A DNA stretch of 64,000 nt. Origin: Diaporthe sp. PMI_573. Taxonomy: Eukaryota; Ascomycota; Sordariomycetes; Diaporthales; Diaporthaceae. The stretch is from the NCBI GenBank assembly GCA_021399435.1, contig JAJTUP010000087.1:1-64000 (forward strand). Direction: 5' to 3'. The position numbers were made by a program, and so were the translations under genes. Positions 56,739-64,000 of this stretch are shown here, piece after piece (positions within the stretch are counted from its first letter, which is position 1; every line of letters starts with the position of its first letter). The notes below the pieces were generated by a model. That model ran no database searches, was not told where the DNA came from, and saw nothing but the letters and a program-made list of their open reading frames with translations.

Positions 56739-57326
56739 TCAGCTAATATCTGTGATGGATTCTACCTGGGTACGCTGTCACAAACTATAGGCATGGTTTT
56801 CTGTGGATGTAAAATGATTATAGTAAAGAACATCATGTCGAAACGGAAGCCTGGCTCTTCTACATTGAAGAACAGCATGATCCAGTAGAGGGTCCTCAAC
56901 GTAAATTAGGTAAAATTTGGCGACAAATTTGTATGGGCCATCTTGCAACCAGAAGTACCATATCACATGAGAACTGGGTATAAGATCAATAGTCTTGAGA
57001 TAACAGTTATGGGATGACCTGCGGCCGGCCATAGGCTCTGCCGCCCAAATTCCCCTTTAATTAGAGGATCGCCCACTGGTCGTGGGAAAGCGACACCCTC
57101 TCCCTTTCCGTGGGCGGCCCCGCGTGCCCGGGACGCTTGCCTTTTAAAGTTTTTTTTAAAAAATATTTATAGAGCACCTCGAGTAGGTTTTACCATGTAA
57201 TTGAAGCCTAGAATGAAAAGACTTTGTATTTGAGAGTTTCTACACTGTCCGTGTTCACCAAACGAGATTTTCAAAACGCTGAGGTACAAATTTATTTATG
57301 GGTGTTCTGAATGATGTATTTGCGGG
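56739..57326. other. Convergent 3' region, no gene
   Basis: This lies between the diterpene synthase and the third terpenoid P450. The short ORF at 56778-57032 (minus) has no features. Confidence 0.45.
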
Positions 57327-59401
57327 TCAAGTCTTCCTTTTCCTCATCATAAGCGTGGCATGCGCATCAATGAACGTATTCTCATCCGCATACATCCGCT
57401 TGGGGCGAGACTTGCCCTTGGGGTAAGCAAAATCAAATTGGACGAGCATACGGGAAAGCACCAGCTTGATCTCCCCGATTGCGAAGTAGCGCCCGGGACA
57501 AGCCTGACCACCATATCCAAACGCGAGCGTTTCCATGTCGGACTGGTCAACCGCAGTGTATTTGTTGGGGTTCTCGCCGCTCTCGTCAACGTACGCCTTG
57601 CGCTTGCGGTACATCCGCATGGGGTCGAACAATTTTGGATCTGAGGACAGCGTGGAGGGATCATTGGCATGGTGGTGTCCGGCCCAGGCCACACGGGCTC
57701 CCTGGGGAATTGTTGTGCCATCGCTTAGAGTCAGGGGTACCATGGCTACCCGTTGTGGTCTCACTAATCGGTCGACGGGTCAGCATTCATCTTGGTCCAT
57801 AGTTAAGTCGCGGCTGAGTAGGGCTTAAAAAGACGCCAATGAGGTTGGATGAAGAACGCACGGAGAATCTGCGGGTTGGTCCTTTGCATTTCGATTATGA
57901 AGCTGTCCATCTTCATCAATTTGGCGATCCACTGCCTCGATGTCATGCCAGGATGTTCGCCGATCGGCCCGTACTTGGCAGTAACCTCTTCGATCTCCTC
58001 ACGAAGGACATGGAACCACTCCGGGTGGTCGCAAAGGTCGAACAGCACGGTACTCACGCTAACCGAAGTTGTATGAATGCTGGCGAGCGTTAGGAAGCAC
58101 TGACGGAATGCCATCTCTCCTAGTCGTGTCTCCGTCTCGTTGCCGTTGTCCATCATCCAGCCAAGTAGCGTGTCCTCTACCTCGTCTCCACGGGCTCTGG
58201 CGTCGTCGCGCTTCCTAACAAGATTGCCAACTATCCGTCTAGAACAGATTCATGTCAGTCGTTACTTCGCATGGTCGACATTCCATCTTCACGACGAAGA
58301 ATAGAAATTCTGCTCACTCGGCCGTCTTGATCTGGTGCCACATTCGCCTGCGGGCAGGCACCAGGGGTGCAATGTAGCGATGCGTCCACGGCGGGAACAT
58401 ACGGAGGGTGAATGCGGCCACGAACATGTCGTGCGTGAAGCCGATGGAGAGGTTAATCCAGTCTTGGTCTCGGCATGCGGGATAGCCCATGAATACCTTG
58501 GCTGACATTCGCGAGACAAGCCGACGGAATATTTGCTGAATGTCCACTTCGGCCCAGTCTGCATTTGTTTTTTGGACAGTTAGCTGCAAGTCTCTCTGTC
58601 GCTTCTCTTGGCTGCCTTGCTAGTCTCCACGTTTCCTGCGCATGAAGCTCATAAAATTGTGAATGAGTGAAAGTTCAGAGACTTACCGTCGGTTTGAGGA
58701 ATTTCTACATCCCATGCATATTCGAGCTCGCTCCGCGCGATATCAACATATTTGGGCAAGTTCCGGTTGAGCTGACCGTTGAGGACGCGGACGATCAGAT
58801 CCGAATCATACATGAATTCTGCCCAGGTCCACTTTGGGACTAGATTCTAAATTGGTGACCAAGGACAGACCGTCAGCGATTGGGCCGGTAGCTGTTCTGG
58901 CGCGGCAGAAACGAACATGAATCTGTGGCATTTTACAGTTGAGCTTCGATCTCGGAATGGCGCGCATTTCCTCCAAGTACTTGAACGGTAGGATGGTAAT
59001 GTCTGCATCATACCGGCGTACCACGAACGGAGCATCCTGGAACTATTTCGTTGCCCGCCACACGTGTTAGCGTCTGCTAGTGAAGCCGTGTTTCTGGCTT
59101 TCCAGTTGGGTGGCTGCTGTAATCACACCTTCTGGTATCCGCTCTTGATGATGTCTACGGCGCTCCAAACAAAGCGAATCTGTAACAAGAGAGTCGGCTC
59201 CCACCATGATCGAAGTCCGTGGACTTGGGCACTGGGCACTGTTGCGCGCAATTTTGGGTTGCTGAACCATAATGACAAGAGCCAGCAAAAGCCTAGCAAC
59301 AAGGCCGCATATGTTGTCGTGTTAGGATACTCGTTGAGCTGTTGCCTTGCGATTGCCCGAAGGCTCTCAATATTCGTCATCGGGAGTGTGCGATTCGTCA
59401 T
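57327..59401 (-). CDS. Cytochrome P450, CYP503/CYP68-type, ~537 aa
   Basis: This is an ER-anchored terpenoid P450, likely oxidising the cluster diterpene. The six exons are 59401-59129, 59042-58917, 58846-58687, 58558-58318, 58238-57862 and 57763-57327; all junction phases agree. The first ATG of the frame (59401) was chosen over the upstream TTG. Blocks in order: anchor 'YAALLLGFCWLLSLWF', 'GYQKFQDAPFVVRRYDADIT', 'QIHNLVPKWTWAEFMYDSDL' (across the third exon junction), 'LASIHTTSVSVSTVLFDLCD' (I-helix), 'DSFIIEMQRTNP' (ExxR), 'FDPMRMY' and heme loop 'FGYGGQACPGRYFAIGEIKL'. The second intron uses a GTTCGT donor, inferred from the family alignment. It is divergent from the sulfotransferase-like gene over 258 bp. 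Confidence 0.88.
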
Positions 59402-59659
59402 AGCCAATGGATTTTGCTAGGTCCAAGCTTGAGAATGGCCACAGCAGTAGGTCCATGTGCTGTGAGTGTGTTGGAACAGGAAGCCGTCCTTTATGACAAC
59501 TGACTCGCCTGGCGTGAACAACCGTCGGCGTCTTCCCAATTAGGATGCCGAAACAGAGCAATCGCAAGTGTTGCAATGCCCCCGACAAAAACTATATTTC
59601 TCAGTCCTAACTCAGGTGGCACTTTTAGCCAGACGGAAATCCAAGGATTATCAGCAACC
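59402..59659. promoter_or_regulatory. Divergent promoter, P450 / sulfotransferase-like gene
   Basis: The 258 bp between two divergent ATGs makes this the most compact shared promoter in the cluster. No TATA box is obvious. Confidence 0.4.
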
Positions 59660-60653
59660 ATGTCGCGGGCGGTGGACAGGCTGCCCACACCGGCGCACAT
59701 ACGCGAAAAGAAAGTCATAGTTGTGGCACGAAGTCGGTGCGTTCGGCTGCTCTTGTTTCCGAAACAACACCCTGCTTACTTGACGATACAGGACCGGCAC
59801 ACTGTCCCTGTATAAAGCACTGACTATTCTGGGATATCGGACATACCATGGCGCCGAGGTCATGGCCCGAGGCGTCTCGCACCTGGAAATGTTCGAGGAA
59901 GCTCTGAACGCGAAATACTTCGGAGTGGGAAAGCCTTATGGGAGAGCCGATTTCGACAAGTGGCTGGCCGATTATGATGCTATCGTGGAGATCCCGGCTG
60001 TCTTCCTGGATGAGTTCGTGGAAGCATACCCCGAGGTCCCGTTTGTGCATGTGGAGCGAGATGTCCACAAGTGGTATGTCTCGGTCATGAACACACTGGG
60101 CCACTCTCTCCGGGATGTAGACACATTCCCTTTGAAGCAGCTGCGTCTCATCGACACATTTGTCGATCGGTTCTGCTCGTTCCATCTCATGGTTCATCGA
60201 ATCTGGTGGCATGGCAAAGCGCTCGATGACGGCGAGGACGTCCTCAAATCGGATTATATTGAGTTGTATGTTTCGAAATTCCTCAAGGTCTGACTTCAAT
60301 ATGCTTACAGATAGCTGGTGAACAGGAACCGCAGGGTCAAGGAAATAGTCCCAAAGGAAAAGCTGGCGTCGTTCAGTCTGGAAGATGGATTTGGGTGGGA
60401 ACAACTTTGCCCTGCTCTGGGAGTGCCCATACCAGATGTGCCATATCCGAGTGCAAATACCCCAGAAAGATTTGACAAGATGCAAGCCGGGTTTGTCCGC
60501 AAAGCCATGCGGAAAGCGTACGCCATATTTGCAACATCCATCTTGGTCCCGTCTATCGCCGTGGCTGCATGGTATTATTACCGTGGCAGACCTGTCCGTG
60601 GCCTGGCTGCCCTGGGGCTGCCTCTCTTTGGCCGTATATTCTCCGAAAGATAG
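59660..60653 (+). CDS. Sulfotransfer_4-type P-loop protein, ~292 aa
   Basis: This fungal family has a sulfotransferase fold and is often mislabelled as NAD-dependent epimerase. It may use PAPS to sulfate a small molecule, though activity is unproven for most members. The exons are 59660-59736, 59792-60265 and 60326-60653 (introns of 55 and 60 nt). Splicing gives the P-loop-like 5'-phosphosulfate-binding block 'VIVVARSRTGTLSLYKALTI' (residues about 19-38) followed by 'GYRTYHG'. Further family blocks are 'EVPFVHVERDVHKWYVSVMN' and 'HNRRVKE'-like 'LNRRVKEIVPKEKL'. A C-terminal hydrophobic segment 'FATSILVPSIAVAAWYYY' suggests membrane anchoring. If part of the pathway it could conjugate the oxidised diterpene. 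Confidence 0.8.
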
Positions 60654-61036
60654 GCCAAGACGAGCTCAAATACGTTTTCATGATCCTAAAATTGGTTGGA
60701 TACTTCTGCCTGTCTCCTTGAATTGCTCTTGGAGGCTCAATACCTATCCACACGATGATTTCGCAATGCCCTCTTCACGACTCTCCTCCAAATGTCCATA
60801 TTTCGTTTATGCATTTTATAAAAAGCCGTCCCTCAGAAACTGTCAAGAGGCGTCTTAAAAGTACATTCGTAGTTAGATAACGGTGCTGACACAAAGATGC
60901 ATAACGTCTCATGTTCACAGCAGACGTAGACCAGATACTTTACAGCCAATATTTGGATTTAAGCCTTTTAAAAGGGTCTCTTTGTGATTCGATTGCATTC
61001 TATGTGAGACTTTCTCAACGTAACGTGCAGGCGCTC
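60654..61036. other. Convergent 3' region, no gene
   Basis: Shared 3' region between the sulfotransferase-like gene and the phosphatase-like gene; no coding features. Confidence 0.45.
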
Positions 61037-62051
61037 TCACTGTTCCGCAGCAATCACAACCTCTATCCGCCTGTCAGCCTCGTCCTCAGCCTTTGCCACA
61101 AGCTCCGCATGAGACTTCCAGTCGAGTTGCGTCCCGCCGTCGGGAACGATCATGTTTCGGCGCAGCTGCTGGACACCATCTTTGTCGAGGAGCCCAAGCT
61201 CAATAACACATTGATCGACCGAGCCCCACTCCTCTTGGATGTAACTCAACAATGCCATCATGAATCTCTTTCTAAGCCAGGGGTGACATCAGTGATAGGC
61301 ATTGGTAATTACAATCGAAACCAGAATCTGACGGTATGGCTTACCTTGAACCCACCATCTGCATCGCGGCAGCTGCATTGCCCTTCACAACCGGCTCCTG
61401 CAGTAGATTTCGGAGAAATTCCGGACGAGACTTGAGGCCGAGTTCGGACAAGCTGTACTCGTGCGCAACGACCTCATTGTCGACGCCGCACAGCGACAGT
61501 ATCAGAGCGCAAATGACTCCAGTCCTGTCCTTTCCCGCGGAACAGTGGATCAGTACAGGGGCAGGGCCGTCGGTGCTCGCACAAGCAAGATGCTGCAGGA
61601 TAGTTCTGTATGGTTGGTCCGGGTTGTCCTCCGCGGCAGCTGCCTTGAGGATTTCGCGCAGGTGCGCGAGTACGATGGGAGTTGAGGTGTCAGCCGCATA
61701 CATTCGAAACCTTGCGGTGATGGCCTCGGGGGTATACTCGACGTCCGAAAACACGGGGGCGACGATGCGGTTTGCACCAGGCCAAGTCCTCGCCTGTCTG
61801 CCGTTCCCATTCTGTGCATCTCTGACGAGTTCGAGTCGGGAGCGGAGATCGTACACATCCTTGATACCCAGGGCGTGAAGCTCGGCGACGCCTTGATCGG
61901 CCAGCTTGGACGGCTCGGATGAGCGGAATACGACACCTGTTCTTACTACCTTGCCTGCTGATGAGGCGACGGGATATCCTCCGATGTCCCTGAAGTTGGG
62001 CAGCCCGGGGACATGGACAAAAGGTGGGCTGATAGAGGCATTGTCCAACAT
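61037..62051 (-). CDS. Protein-tyrosine-phosphatase-like protein, 311 aa
   Basis: This is a cysteine-based phosphatase of the Y_phosphatase3 (dual-specificity) type. The exons are 62051-61345 and 61265-61037 (intron of 79 nt). The signature HCSAGKDRTG contains the nucleophile Cys170 and Arg176. Upstream is the family opening 'LPNFRDIGGYPV' (about 17-28) and 'FRSSEPSKL' near 42-50. The C-terminal part has helices typical of the family. It sits convergent with the sulfotransferase-like gene and may simply be the cluster border; a role in the pathway is unproven. All catalytic residues are present. Confidence 0.87.
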
Positions 62052-62987
62052 TGTCTTCTGATGTCAATCTAGGACTCAGAGGTCTGTAGTGAGTCTTGCT
62101 CAGTGTACTTGCACTTCGGCCCGAAAAGACAACGTCAGTCTCGGGGAAAGAGTAAACGATGCACAACATTCTAACCAAGCATTTGCACATACATGTCTGA
62201 GTGCTTATGCGAGGTGGATTTTAACCGCGCTTGAGTCCACTGTGTTGCGCGTTTCAAGTTCCGTTAACTAGATTTCGGATGGAGTCACATTGATGATATT
62301 GTCGTCTTCTAGCAAGATAAGCAGCCGTGTAACTTATGGCAGAAAGTGAATAATTGCAACCACCTGGGCAGTTGCACGCAGGCTGTTAGACTACGATGTG
62401 GGCTCGGCGTGGCCAAACGAGGAACCCCGAGATTGCACGAGTAAGGCAGACTCAATTCCGCGTTGAAAGCTGCTGACCTGGCAGCCGCATCTCGGTTTGC
62501 TCAAGCTCACACAAATGTGCAATTCCGAAGCCAGTCGATGATTTGGCAACTGTTCTTGATTAGAAGCTTCGCATATTTACAAAATCCACCGACCCCTCCA
62601 GGCGGGAAAGGATCGGCTTTTTTGTCGCCTTACCGATCTCGCAGGTCGCATCATGCATTGCACCCTGTCTTGACAGAGCTTTTCACCTTGTGGTGTTTTC
62701 GCGGTCCCTTCATACAGTGGTAAACGCTTAAGTGGTTTCGTTTAAAAAAAGAACAATGCCGATAACAGTAGATTGAGAATACGTGGCCCAGAACAACATG
62801 AAGTATCCTATAAACATGAGAGATCTCAGCCCTGATAGTAGTATCTAGAGGTCTATTGAAGGGCCTTAGGTGGGGTTGTGGCAGTATAGCCCTTGAGTAC
62901 TGATAGGAAGGTCCAACCTGATGGTTGGAATATTCTGGTCTTTTCGCCGGCACACTTGATTTGCTAGCAGTAGTCAAGATCGTGTCA
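62052..62987. other. Intergenic border region, no gene recognised
   Basis: This lies between the phosphatase-like gene's ATG and the next gene. Near 62728-62744 it contains AAGTGGTTTCGTTT, the reverse complement of the tandem motif in the 44.27-kb promoter. The ORFs at 62463-62723 and 62651-63040 have no recognisable features. Confidence 0.4.
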
Positions 62988-64000
62988 ATGAATCGGGCCA
63001 AAGAGTCGCCAACCCGTATGCAGGAACCAACATTGCTCACTCAGGAACAAAGCCCCTCCACACCACCTTCCATTGTCACGCTGATTCCTGTAACGCCGCT
63101 CAAACGCTCAACATCCAACGCGACGCAGCGACCTTTACAACAGCCTAAATATCTGCCCAAACCTCCTTCTCAAAATGCAACTTGGACAACATTTACCTAT
63201 GGCAAGGCAGCAGAAGCAAAAGCCCTTGCGAGCCGGCATCGACCCTCCAGTGAAGAAGGTCAAGACAAGAAGCGAAATCGAACGTGAAGACTGGGAGTCC
63301 GGGGAATATCCCCCCGAGTTCTGGGACAGATTGTCCAAGATACCCTTGAGCCACGGAGCCTTGAGAGAACTCGACAGAAGAACCCATCCCCGTCGCTCTC
63401 GTCCGTCTCCTCCAGTGGGCCCCAGCGCCAGTATCGGCACCGCAACACCTCAAGACCTGACCAGGTTTGCGAGAAATGGTGGTCCAGATTTATGTGATAT
63501 TCGGGAAGCAAGTTTATATGTGCCCAGCCTAGAGATTGTCGTTTTGACAAGTCCCTCTAGTATCACCACCCGCCGACTGATCATCGACATCCCGTCGCCA
63601 CAAGCGCGAGCAGATCTCTGCAAAGCCAGGAGACCAAGTCCTCAGATCCATCTTCAACCCTTTCGACCACAGCGATGGGGGAAAAGAACAAGTTGGCACC
63701 CCGCGACCCCGAATTCGGGCAGCATCTGACAGACCATCATGTCCATCCAATCTACACATCCCAACAGCCAGACCTGGAAGAGATAAGGTCGACTCTAGCA
63801 GTACCCAGGCCGTCACTCTCACTCTCTAGGTTCTCTGAGGGTGCGTTTAAAGCCTTTCAGGGAGGCAACTTCCAAGCAAGAGACGAAGCCGACATACTAG
63901 CCAATGTTATCCCAGCAATTCTTGGCCCGAGCCAAGCCATCGGCAATTGCGCCAGAAACACAGCGTTCAGTACCCTTGAGCCACTCACAGACGGTACGAT
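62988..64000 (+). CDS. DUF7924-like fungal protein, partial at window end
   Basis: This is a member of a fungal-specific family of unknown function. Two starts are possible. The ATG at 63199 opens 'MARQQKQKPLRAGIDPPVKK' and 'YPPEFWDRLSKIPLSHGALR', a typical opening of the family. The ATG at 62988 would add a proline-rich leader but needs an intron. An intron at about 63520-63549 (gtgccc..ctctag) joins the first open frame to a second with 'STLAVPRPSLSLSRFSEGAF' and 'ADILANVIPAILG', then 'TAFSTLEPLTDGT', where the window ends. The family pattern (PR.SLS..FSEGAF ... VIP.I ... L.PLTDGT) supports the call. Splice sites are provisional. Confidence 0.6.

Noticed and set aside
39766..62051. Calling the cluster a gibberellin cluster
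   Set aside because: CPS/KS, GGPP synthase and kaurene-oxidase-like P450s fit, but no 2-oxoglutarate-dependent desaturase was found and extra genes are present. The product is left open.

Overview
The window looks like a chromosomal segment of a filamentous ascomycete (Pezizomycotina, possibly a Sordariomycete). The genes have short GT..AG introns of about 50-130 nt. They include HET, NACHT/ankyrin, Zn(II)2Cys6 and fungal-rhodopsin genes. There is also a bifunctional diterpene synthase of the fungal CPS/KS type. Repeats carry the mark of repeat-induced point mutation (RIP): very AT-rich DNA with CAG-to-TAG stops. No tRNA, rRNA or CRISPR array was seen.

Layout. (1) 1-10.6 kb is an AT-rich graveyard: a Ty3/gypsy polyprotein (about 1-5.9 kb) and further degenerate ORFs, including one with a weak Ulp1-like protease look. 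(2) 10.6-31 kb is a younger transposon field: two inverted 332-bp solo LTRs with 5-bp target-site duplications (TSDs), a complete hAT element (11220-14290, 8-bp TSD), a Fot1/pogo-like element with about 175-bp terminal inverted repeats (28193-30517), three copies of an unclassified ~530-bp repeat, and a 111-bp LTR-like insertion. Three host genes sit here: a seven-helix membrane protein, an alpha/beta-hydrolase and a Zn2Cys6 regulator. The last two are bracketed by near-identical inverted copies of the ~530-bp repeat. (3) 31-39.2 kb holds a decayed NACHT-ankyrin gene, a hypothetical gene with an internally duplicated protein, and an apparently intact HET-domain gene. (4) 39.7-62.1 kb is a diterpenoid gene cluster. 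(5) The last kilobase starts a DUF7924-like gene cut by the window edge.

The cluster holds, in order: an AflR-type Zn2Cys6 regulator, a CYP7/8-like P450, a terpenoid-type P450, a 14-TM MFS exporter, a GGPP synthase, a second terpenoid P450 (frameshifted), the CPS/KS diterpene synthase, a third terpenoid P450, a Sulfotransfer_4-type protein and a protein-tyrosine-phosphatase-like protein. From the P450s to the phosphatase, genes alternate between divergent and convergent orientation, giving four shared promoter regions. A working model is that GGPP synthase feeds CPS/KS, the P450s oxidise the diterpene, the sulfotransferase-like enzyme may conjugate it, and the MFS protein exports it. The gene set resembles fungal gibberellin clusters but no 2-oxoglutarate desaturase was found, so the product is probably a different ent-kaurane or labdane-type diterpenoid; this is inference.
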